64,000 bases of DNA from Varroa destructor (Eukaryota > Arthropoda > Arachnida > Mesostigmata > Varroidae), in assembly GCF_002443255.2 (NCBI RefSeq), contig NW_019211455.1, positions 57,416,671-57,480,670 on the forward strand. The letters are read 5' to 3'. Positions 22,350 to 33,759 of the stretch are shown here, in pieces. Positions within the stretch are counted from its first letter, which is position 1, and each line of letters opens with the position of its first letter. The translations under genes were made by a program, and so were the position numbers. Below the pieces are notes generated by a model. It was given only the letters and a program-made list of their open reading frames with translations. It made no database searches and was not told where the DNA came from.

Positions 22350-25300
22350 GCTGAAATCGTAATGGGGGAAGGGAGTTCGCTCGTGTAAGGATCGGTCAAG
22401 CGTTTTGGACTTGTGGCAGTAGTTATGAGGAAGGTAAGCTGAAGCCGGGACCCTGAAGCTGTTTAGTTATGAAATCTGCACAATAAGATCGGAAAGTCGG
22501 TAACTTGTAAAGGCAAAAGAAACCACTTACCAAATTAACACATGTATTGGCACAGTTGAGTAGCTCATTAACCTAATACTAATTCATTGTCTTTTTACTT
22601 TTATTTAAGATAGGGTTCTGTTGTCAGCTGGAGCCGTACGGAGTTATTGCTGTTAGGCACGCTTGTTGATACTAGATAGGAGTCCTTAGCGCTATTTTCA
22701 TAGTCCTATCTTCTTAGACTGTGATCACATGTACATTGCATAAAAAATATCTAGTAACTCTAAGCAGTCAACAATTATTGTTATGCTTCGCCATTGAGAA
22801 TACTTTCTGTAGATGAATGTAAAATGAGGGTTAAAAAAACCCCCGTTCTTCTTTTCTAACTTATATTTTTTCTAACTTTTTTTGCTTCTGCTTGTTATAT
22901 TTTATTTGTAAAAATTATGAACGTAGTTAATAAAAGTCTTTTGGACGTCATTCGCTCAACCTTATCAGATCAAATAAAAAAAGCTTTTGCTTTTTTAAGG
23001 GTGAGATATGTAGCTAAATGATAAACGAAAATTGATTTGAATAATCGAACTTTTTTAAACTGCTTTTAAATTTAATATCTTTTTATTAGTCGATAAGTTT
23101 TTCTATTTTTAAATTAATAGCATCAACGAGTCTCTTGATTAGCATCTATGTAATGCTATATGAGAGAAGTGTATATTGCGTGTGTTCATTATTATTCTTA
23201 TTACTATTTTTCGAGTTTCTGAACCAGCGTCAATGATAGGTTCACATCCGTAATCAACGGCTCATACCCACGTGTGTAAAAAGTTTAAAATATTGTGTTG
23301 AATTTTGTAAACAGTATGGACATTTCCTCAGTCTGACCTAACAAATAGTGGTTTCTTTCTCAATTCTGTGACCTTTTTTTTTTTCTAAATTGTAATGGTG
23401 TTGCTATTGAGAGCAACCATATTGATAAAATATTAGATGTCGGGATTTTAGGTTCATTCGTATGCTGAACAATCTACGAAAGAAAAACTTCGGTGTCAAT
23501 GGTAGTTTAAGGCGAATAACATAGAAATTTTCATAACGTTATTCAAAATTAAAACTTTTATTATTTCCCAAATATTCCAGCACCATTAACTTGATTTAAA
23601 AAACGTTTAACGACAACTGTAGATACCTTGTTATTTGGGCATCAATTTAATATATAATAACATGTCCCAAGCCTACAGCTTTATAAAAGGGTATGTACTG
23701 ATGTATATATGATACGTACTGATAAAAGCTGAAATATCTAGTTCAGGGAGAAGGGTCTTTGAAATAAAAATTTGGTATAAAGGGTTCTTTTTTAGTACTT
23801 CGTAAGCAGTACGTGTGAACTAGTTATTACAAACTAGGCGTCATCATTTGCAAATTATATATTCAGGGAGCCATCAGAGTAAAAATTGTTTTTGTAACAA
23901 ATGCATTATTATTGTTAATTATAGAAAGGTAAACGGTTACACAACTCACTAGCACATACTTTCACTCTCCAGCCACTTCATTTTTGCAAGTTTTATTGTC
24001 TACATATATTGTTTTAGGCAGGAACTATTTCTAGCTGGCATCTTCAGCTCCCATCTTTTTATATTTCACAGAAACGACTGCTGTCATAATCGAAAGATCG
24101 GCTCTAAAAACGCTTAAATCTATAAATATAAAGCATATCGAGATCGATACTATTTCATGTCAACCGCAGTCAGAACACCGGGCCTGGTTAATGACCGCAC
24201 GGCTCCAGGTTCGTTGAAGACCGTCTTATCAAGTTTATCTTCTAATTTTCCATTCAGTAATCACTTGACGACAACTTTTGATTTGGGACCGGAAAAGTGC
24301 TTTACAAGTATACAATTCTGTTATCTGAAATTAGTGATATTAAGCTGCTGTTAAATCAGTAGGGACAATACTTATGTGACTAGATAAACTTTTGTCATGA
24401 CGAGGTCTATTTTTACAGAAGTTCTGGCGAAGTTCGGAAGTAGCGGCATGCGATATTTACCTAGTAGAATTTATTCTGGCCGGATCTGGGGCTACGCCGA
24501 ACTACATCTTTTATTAAATAACGAGAGTTTCTCATATGGCACCACACAAACAGTATCACATGATTAAAATGCTATGCAGTTGATGCGCTGACCCTATGAA
24601 CAATATTCTTTTGTATCGTAAAATTACTTTATATAGACAATCATTTTCAGTTGGCGTTTGTCTTAAGATTTCGTAGCAGCTTTAGCAGCTTCGAGGAGAA
24701 AGGACACCAAACTTGCAGGATGTTGCCTTAGCGGATACCTGCAAGCACTGAAAAAACATATGTTCAAGAGCAAACCTGGCGGATTTCAAAAATATACAAA
24801 ATCTCGTTTACTTTGTGGTATGATGTCCACATTCAATGCTATGGAAAATCAATATGACGAACTTGAAGTACATGTTGTTTTTACCCATTTTCACTGGATA
24901 GCTTTAGGCGAGGCCACCGGGTACTTTGTTGCATCGATAACTGACAGTGTCCTAATATAGGACGTGTAATAATACGTAAGCATCAGAATTTCACACTGTT
25001 TATTTTTTTTCGTCTCTCCCTCTTTCATTCGTTGCGCATTACTCTCCTTTAAACCGGCACCGATTTGTGAGTTGCAGTTAACTTTGAAACGGACGACCAC
25101 AGTTATTACTGCATCTAAAAGTAGTGGGGGGGGGGGGGGGTATTAGTTACACTACGACCGGTACTGAAATGCTATATTTAACACTAAATCTAGAGATACG
25201 TACGGATAAATCGGAGCTGTGACGAAATTTAAAACTGGATATGAGACAATGACGGGCCTATTAAAGTTACGAAGGAAACTATATCGACTGAAATATGTAA

Positions 25301-28300
25301 TCAGGGGAACGATACATATATCTTGTTGAAAGCGTGAGATTCGCGTGGCCGAATACGCACACGGTATTTATACTCTCCTTTATGTCGGTGGCAGGATAAT
25401 CGTAATCTTACTTAAACCAGCACCGTCGCAACAACAGTGGCTATAGACTGTGAAACTCAATTAAATGATTGTTACATTGTTATTTGCGTGAGGAGAACAG
25501 AAACAGAGAATTCCCAGCTAGAAGCAGACGGGAGCTGAGTCTGGTGTAGGAACGTATAATAACAGACTACGTATTACGATAACCATATATGTAATAAGTT
25601 ACCAGGTGCCCCTAGCCCCACACTTCCAACTGAGACCTTTACGCAGGCGCTTCTTGTAACAAGGAACAACTGTAACGTAATGTTTGAAGTATCAGATAAT
25701 CCTTAGAAGTTATCTAAAATAATGTACTGCGATTGAATTGGCAACATTCGTTTTAGCCAATTCTTAAATTGTTGAAACCAATGTGTCTTCTTCCTTGTCG
25801 CTTTCCTTGTTACTAGAATATAGAATAGATCTTATCTTGTATTTCCTCGACCCAGTAAGCTCTTGGGTATTGTAGACAGAAATGATAGGTGTGAAGGAAC
25901 AAAGCTGGCTCTGCGTACAGTTATATGTATTACTGGATCATAATCGTCGCAGTTGAATAATATCTATTCTGGTTTCGGATACATACTTTACCAAGCTGCG
26001 CATCCCCACGGAGCTGTTCGATAGCTGCCAGATGAAGAAAACACAGTCAAACCGCGTAGTACGTAACCTTTTGCGTTCGACGAACGTTGAAAAATATGGC
26101 AGATAGATGGCGTTTTCTGGGGTTTTTATGGGACGACAACGTGTCCTAAAGCGCTTTCGTATCGAAGATTTGTTTAGGCTTATCCTTGCTTTCAGCAGGC
26201 GAATTGCAGTGCGGTATGAAAAATCAGTAGATTTGACTGGTTTCGAATACGAGACTCATGTCAGAGGCACGGTAGAGATGACTGCTCGTATAAGCATTGT
26301 ATTCGATGAAAACAGTTGGGAAAATTCTAGAAAGAAAATTTTGGATTCGAAAATGAGTTTTATGAATGATTTGATGCGGAAACGAATAATTAACTGTGTA
26401 TAGCTGTGCTGGAAACCGGCTAATCCTAAAGCTTAAGAATACTAGTGCTCGTCTTTGGTGCCTGTCAAAATACGATACATTTTTATGTAATCAGAGACAT
26501 AAAAAAGATTGACAGAAGGGTGCTGCATGATCTGAGAATAATCAAAAACGAACCGTATAGATGTTTGCTTCTCCCTGTTTTTGCATTGTTCTAATATGTA
26601 GTCTGATACGGGGTTATCTACTACAGCTTCACGAGTCCTGGTACTTTTATTTATTTGCATAGGCTTCTTTTTGAATATTTATGTCGGCCCTAGGCGCTCA
26701 AAACTTGGCGTGGGCATGGGAATCAGCAATTTTCGGAGGAGATAATAACAAACTGAACATGAAACAGCCAAAATTACTGAGTGAAGTTCAACCACTTTCT
26801 TGGCGCGACAACGCTCAACTTCACACCTAGAGACTCACGGAGGGCTTGAGAGCTTACACAGTATTATACTGAGTAAAATGTCGCTAATTGTCATTCTGTT
26901 GTAGACAGGTAGTTTCTAGGGGCACGTGTTCTGCGAATCCATCGTTTGGCTTTTCGATCTACTTCGGGGCATTATTGCAAGAGTGTAATTTTCAATGGAT
27001 ATTCAACAGATATTGATTAAGAGATGTTAGTATTTTTTCTATAGAACCAAATCGTTCAACTTATTTTGCACCTTGGAAACGATGCATATATGCCGTGTTT
27101 CCTTATTTCTCGAAACATGTTTTTTTGATATATTTTAAGTTTTAATTTAGATTTTCCTAACTTCTCGTACTTTTTTCCTTTTCATGTCCGTTCTTGATTT
27201 TTCGGAAAGGTCCAATTTGCCAGATATTCGATTTTTGATCTATTAAAAGATCCAAAACCATTATACATTTGGTAAGTCCATCTTAAGAGCGGTGCCTTAC
27301 ATCGTGTTTGGCAACAGGATTACGTACCCTGAAGTTTTCATTTATATTCTCCCTCATTGATAAAATCAAGTGTTGTCATACCCAGAAAAAATGCACGTTC
27401 TGTCAACGTTAGATTGGAAAGAAACCCATAATCAAGTTTCTAGCTGTACCGTATACTGGGTTCATCTTTAAGATGTTCAAATTTTTATATTGGATTTATG
27501 CATAGGGTGTCGGCTTGCTTTTGCTTGTTGTGGGAAAAGACCCTGAAGAAAAGGGTCTAAATGACGGGGAAGTGTTTCATTTATGCGTATTTACGATGAA
27601 TAAAAGTGTAGTCGAAGTTGTGTGTTCGAAAAGAAATGGAAGGCTAGAACAACACTTTTTAATTTTATTTGAATGGAAACCTACATCTTTTCAGTCCACC
27701 TGTCGTCACACCGAAACTGCATGTGTAGCTTGACTCATAATCAGCTTAAAAAAATAGACAACGGATAAGTTTTTTTGTGCACTTTCATCGTTGGACGTGC
27801 AAAATTACTACTTTTCTGTGAAAACGTCCTGAGCATCGGCCTCCAAACAACTCCACAGTATATTGTTGAGATTTTCGTGCGGCTGGAATAGTGTGACTGG
27901 ATGTAGATTATATCTTTATTTTGAGATGATCGTTGCAACTGAGACTACGGAAAACAAAATTAATTAAGAAATAATTTTTACCTGAAAGGCGGCTGAATTA
28001 ATGATTAAATTTAGAGCAGATATTTATTGTAACAGTGTTTTAAAAAAAAAAATACTACAATTTAGCCGATACGGGTCATCCCGGCCATTACCTAACCCCA
28101 ACCTTGCTGCTTCAGTTTTCTATTTATGCTGTTCGCTGCTGAATCTATCTACTTAATGAAGAATTTATTTTTTGATATTTTAGGTCATTCTATATGGCAT
28201 ATCTGCCATTTCCGATCGGAGCGATGTCATAAATTTCGTCAAACATGGGGCAAAGCGCATCATTCGATAGAGATTTTTGGTTAGGAAATTTTGCTTGGTT

Positions 28301-31300
28301 AAAGGAAATGTGAAAAAAATTGACACGCACCTATGCTAGATCCAGTAGGTTCTTGTGCGTGGTTTAGAAAGCAATCTGTTTATCTTATTATCTCACGAAG
28401 CTGTATTATTTAGAAAAAGGAACATCTAAGATGATGAGTGCACTTAGACTATTCTAGTTTTCTCTACGTACGCTTTTTCGTAACGGTAAGTTTCGGTTTG
28501 ATTTAAACGACGACCTTTTGTATATCAACACATTTAGTAGCGAAAGCAAAGCTTTACTTTACGGTAAACGTTCCGTTCCGGAGCTGTCAGTATTCTTCAA
28601 TTGTTTTTTTCAAATCATTTAACCATAATGATTCAGACTATTGTCTCGATCGGATAATCGCCATAAGGATAAGACGTATTTGGTCCCTGCTTTACAAGAC
28701 AACTTCTAAAAAGTGCTACCTATGTGTGATATTTGTAGTGCCTGATCAGGAAACCCAGCGACTTAATACAATCTCGCACCTTTTTTGTGTGATTGCGGGT
28801 GAACAAGGTACAGAACTTTAGATATGTGTTGCGTAACTGAGACTTTAGCAGCAATTATAGTAGCAGAGAAACAAAACTGAAGGTAGATTTTTTTTATATA
28901 ACTTTTATATATAAAACTTTTTAAATAACTTAAAAGCATGAAAATGTCACGATAAACTCCAAAATGCGCAAAGCATAATCAGGCAACTAGAAATCTTTCC
29001 TAAAGTAAATTCATTCAGTGTAGCCTGTAAATACATTTCACCAAATACACAATATACACAAAGGATGAAGTCGGAACAGATTTTAATTGCCAACACGACC
29101 GCACGACGATTCTGTCGAAGAAGCTAATGTGGCTACTATTGCGAAATCATTGGCTTATAGGATAGTCAAATCGTATTCATTGGCGAAGAACTGACCGCGA
29201 ACCACGAACGTCTTATTATAAGCAACAAGCAGCTAAAAAAGAAGACCGATAAACTATCGCAAGAGAACTCAATCCCATGATAACCGTATATTACACAGTC
29301 TTCAGCGAAGTGAAGTTTAACAACGAGGACGCAACTTAACTCAATTAGAACGCAGAGCCAATCGCAATAGGGAACAAGCAATAGGAAGACAACTCAATAG
29401 ACTAAAAAAACAATCTTCAGAGATCTAGTAGGACACCCGGTAAGAAAGAACATCGTACTCCAATTAAGTCATGAAAACTAGAGACCCTTCGACGGCCCAC
29501 CGAATCATTCCGTCGATGCACGGAAGGAAAACTCGTCTCAGAACGTGATCCGTTCTTAGATCCATGTATCTGGGCCAACACCTCTCTCTGTCTGCTCTGT
29601 ACCGTGTTGGAATCAAGAATTTTAAAGGGGATCATGCGCGCTGTAGCTCTTTCTACGGCGGAGTACCTGATCGTCACATGGACCGGATGCTTGATACTGA
29701 AATTTAGAATATTGCTACGATCGTAAAGAAATTTTCAAGTCGATTTCCTGTCTGTCCTAAAGTCTGACTAACTACAAATCGATTATATGCTACATAAAAT
29801 TATCTAATTATAAATAGAGACTCAATACACGGTAACGAGAAATCTATTACAAAATGAACTTTTTTTAAATGTCCGTTCAGTAACAAAACGTTTAATGGTC
29901 AAACGGAAGCATATCGCGTGTTAAGTTATTGAATAGCGATAAATTTCGGTGTTGTTATTATTACACGTTGGTGTTTTCTTAAGTTTCAGCTGGGCTACTG
30001 GATGCGAACGGATTTCGTTGCAGCCTTGAAATTCCAGTATGTTCATATATTGATTAATAACTTGCAGCATAAAAAAAATACTGTGTAATTGAGCTATTAG
30101 TTTATGAAGACTGAATGCTAGCCATGGACCTTTTGCGCAAACGGAATTGCTCCTACGGCTGGCAGCGCACTATTCACCCATAAAACAAGATAATTTACAT
30201 CCATAATCTTGTTATAATAATATAATAATATAAAATAATAAATAATATAATATTGGTAGTCAAGGAGTGTGTCGATCCGTCTGACTGCCGCGAAGATATG
30301 AACATGTCATTTATTGGAAAAAATTCGCCCTTGAAACTACTCTTATGATTGCAATTGCTATACCGCTTTCATAATTAGATCCACATTATCTAAAGTGGTT
30401 TTTATAATTAGTTAGTAACCTTGATATATATATCGTATAATGATCTACGTTACGTTAAAAACGTTACTAAAGAAAACTCTAAATTTATACATTTCTTACT
30501 ATTCGTTTTACATTGCATATGTGCTCTACATTGTCGAGGCATTAGTTAGAGGTCGATCTGAGTGAAAAATACTTTATAGAAAGAAGTGGGCGTGATAAAC
30601 GTTAAGCCATGATAAAATTTTAAAACGAGTATGTACCGCTAAGGTATAATTACTGCAGTTTTTACAACTAAAACTTAAAACTTTGACTGCAGCTGTAAAA
30701 ATTCGTCAGTTCTCTGAAGATAAGAGTGTTGATTCAAATGCATTAAGCTGCTGAGCTCTAGCTCCTAGCCTAGGGGCACATAAATACTGGACGAAATGTT
30801 GAGTCTGCATAAATTTCTGCACGCAGCAAAGCCTAGGAACGAAGTATAGGTTAAATCTCGAATGGAGTATTTTCACACAAGATGAACGCTGTTAGGAAAA
30901 CAAACAGAAATTGAACTGCTTAGCATTTTATTATATTGAATTAATGTTAGATGTGTTGTACTAACATGCACATACACACATGTATATATGTAAGTAAACT
31001 ACTAGTTAAATCTTCTACACAGAAACAAAAAAAACAGTCTTAATATTATTTCCTCGACGTTTGTTTAATTATGGCTGTTTTATGTCAGCGCTCTAAAACA
31101 CTGTGCGCGATGCTATACGGGCACACCACAAGAAATGAAGTAGACCTGCTGCCTCACTTCACACCACAGGGGAATCATAGCTTCACGTAGCCCATGGAAG
31201 TTTATTCTAAATTAAGCATCATCTTTTTTCTGATTGTTTTACAAGTTCTAATTTGCTCAGTGGTATTGTGAACGCAATATCCTTATATCGATTTTCTACT

Positions 31301-33060
31301 ACCTATATTTTGAAGAGGAAACTGTACTAAACGATTTGAACCTATACGAGCTGCATATGATCGGCCCCAAAAAGTTGATCACAAATCTTCTAGAAATGTA
31401 TGGATCTTTTAAATTGTACCGTTTTAGCTTAATTCACCATTTTGCTATATCTCACTAATCATTCGATTGCACAACGCCATACCACCATCTACTTAAGCGT
31501 TGAATCTGTCAAAATTCTTAGGCAAATTGAATTTTACATAACCGAACTTCTAAATAAATTTCATTAATAAAGTTGTTCAGTCTTATAAAACCAGCCACAT
31601 TTTTTGAGTATTTTTTGAGATGGTATGATTTTTTAATCTAATTTCAAAGTAACATTAGCAAAACGTACTTTAGACGAGAAAAAAATCAGTATCAGGAAAG
31701 AAGCTGTCCTTTATTTCGTTGAACGCGAACAGCAAATCTTTTTTCATCACAGGTTCTTCCTTTTCAATATGTGCCTATAAAAACCTATTCCTACGAATCG
31801 TATGGGGGAAAGGGGTGCTCAACACGAATATTCGGAATCTTGCAAGGGTGTTTGTTCACTACGAATACGAACAGTTTAACTATACGCTACAGTCTAAGAT
31901 GTTAAGTCCTTATCATTTTTTTTTTACTTGTTTCTACCATAAATAATAATAATAGGCAACAATGAACGAAAGTTTTATTTAAATTTCCGAAAAATGCGCT
32001 TATCAAGCTCGGTTCGACTTCAAACCCCACATCCGAAAACCTTAAATTTAACGTCATGTATGTCTTGAACGCTGCAAGTAATATATCTTGCTTAATAATT
32101 GTTGGAATCCGATTATACTTGGAATTTCGTAAGAGTTTTGTCGCTTTTTGTCGAAAATGCTTATAAAAGTTTTCAACTAATGAACTTAGATTAAAAAAAT
32201 TGTTTAGGATTTGAAGCTGGCGCTTCGATGTAGTACATTGACCTAATTGGTTTTTTCGACCACGTCACTGGCCACACCCGACATACGGTCGTACGAAATC
32301 TGGCGTACATTCGGCACACGAAAAGAAAGTTACCTGGCACAGATGTTTCAGAGACTCGCACGGCTTACTTTTAAAGAGTTTAAGTGCTTACAGTGATAAT
32401 GCGTATCTGGCGTTTTATCTCAGAAGTCCTCAGAAAATGACCTTATATACTTTCTCAAGTATTATTGACATATCCTAGCACGGCTAGATGATGTCCATAT
32501 GTATTGAAGAGAATGCCTGAACATTTACGCTGAAAACCAATAGTTCCTGCAACATCAAAGATAGGCGATTGTACATATCACTAATACGAGCGCGGTACGT
32601 CACAGGAAAAATGATCCTTGTGCGCTTTAAGTTAAAATAATAGAACGTCCTTTTCGGTAAGCAAATCCTTGTCGATTGACGAAAGGTTATAACAATCACG
32701 AACTAGAGAAGACTCGGTTAACATTAATGATTGGGCGTCTCTAAAGGAAATCCTTTGGATGTTGGTTGATGTTCATGCGATTCGCATTATTCTTATAAAA
32801 TTTTTATGAACTATTAACTGAATCAAACAAAATAGTAGTACACGTTGCATAGCCTGGCGATGCACGTGCCCCCCAAAACGGGCCTTTCATTTCAGGCTAG
32901 TCTCGGTTAGCTATCCACATGGTTTTTTTTCGTTAAATGATTTCTGATATTCTCGGTGGACCGTCAGCGACACCAGACGAAACTTCATAGTGGATGGCAG
33001 CTGGATTTAGCTAGCCTTTGTAGTCCAGTTCATATTCGCATCAATCCCGGCAATAGCTTT
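22350..33060. other. Gene-poor region
   Basis: About 10.7 kb without a supported gene. Open frames exist (for example 24675-24960 +, 26107-26403 +, 27515-27733 +) but none shows a domain, paired splice sites or a conserved motif I can name. The sequence holds homopolymer and A+T microsatellite tracts (30213-30253) and no recognisable transposon ends. Confidence 0.5.
25126..25140 (+). repeat. G15 homopolymer
   Basis: Fifteen consecutive G, rare in an A+T-rich genome. The length may be an assembly estimate. Confidence 0.9.
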
Positions 33061-33080
33061 ATCCAGTCAACATTCGAACT

Positions 33081-33119
33081 CTCTGCGGGGGAATAGCGGG
33101 TTTAGTTGCCCCCGCGGAG
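33081..33119. repeat. G+C-rich hairpin
   Basis: CTC, T, GCGGGGG (33081-33091) pairs with CCCCCGC, G, GAG (33109-33119) around a 17-base loop: 10 pairs with one mismatch. It is followed by GCGGAGTGACC, which could be a worn Pol III A box. Confidence 0.75.
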
Positions 33120-33320
33120 TGACCTACGCGTTACCCAATGGCTGTCAAGCGTTTCCACTCCGTCACCGCCATTCAATGGTGAACGACAACCGCGAACACC
33201 AATAGGCAGTCGGCAGCAATGTATAGGGTATCTACCCTGTGACATCTCCCGAAATCCAACTGCCGCTAAAAGTTTTGCATCATCTCGCCCCCCTTCCCAG
33301 CGGAGCATTCAGTTACCCTT

Positions 33321-33326
33321 TATAAG
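33321..33326 (+). promoter_or_regulatory. TATA-like element
   Basis: TATAAG in CCCTTTATAAGCGC, about 120 bp upstream of a possible 5' exon ending at the donor at 33443. Supports a plus-strand start in this G+C-richer pocket. Confidence 0.3.
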
Positions 33327-33446
33327 CGCATGCCGCTGCAGTAAACGCGACTACTGTTTTGCAACTACAGTGATCAAGTGGCTTGGGCTGTCAGCGAGTT
33401 AGTTCCCCAGAGTAACAGTAAAAGCTCAACGTAGCTAGCAAAGTAA

Positions 33447-33752
33447 GCATGGTGTTCATCGAAAATCGTACATAACGACGTTGCCCTTTTCGCCCCAGGG
33501 GCGCTGTGCTCTTGTCCTTTCTGTGATGTTAATGTTGACGGTACTGTCGAATGTCGGTGTTCTCAATGTGACCTCCGACGCCGAGGCCTTCTTGACCTAG
33601 CAGCAGCCGCTGCACTTGTTCGGGGTGGGCCAATTATTCCCATTCCAATTCGTTATCCGGTGGGCCATACCTCTACAAAGCCTGTTTCTCATGCTCCGGT
33701 AGCCCTCGGTGATAGAAAGTTCGACGGGAAATTTGATGATGGATTTTTTTAA
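33447..33752 (+). CDS. Candidate exon with CxCxxC motifs
   Basis: A plus-strand frame of 101 codons without ATG encodes ALCSCPFCDVNVDGTVECRC, then SQCDLRRRGLLDLAAAAALV, a Pro/Ile run and a Gly/Asp end. The two CxCxxC groups look like a possible metal-binding pair. Inside it, a 56-nt intron is predicted at 33443-33498 (GTAAGC to TTTTCGCCCCAG with a possible branch site ACATAAC). Splicing would start the exon at 33499. The spliced upstream sequence has a stop in this frame, so either another 5' exon is used or the Cys-rich frame is not translated. A second frame gives a 24-residue peptide starting MLMLTVLS. No family recognised. Confidence 0.3.
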   Translation, partial: AWCSSKIVHNDVALFAPGALCSCPFCDVNVDGTVECRCSQCDLRRRGLLDLAAAAALVRGGPIIPIPIRYPVGHTSTKPVSHAPVALGDRKFDGKFDDGFF

Positions 33753-33759
33753 TCCCTTG

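Noticed and set aside
26107..26403. 98-codon plus-strand ORF as a gene
   Set aside because: No domain, no splice or polyadenylation context; length fits chance given the base composition and 64 kb searched.
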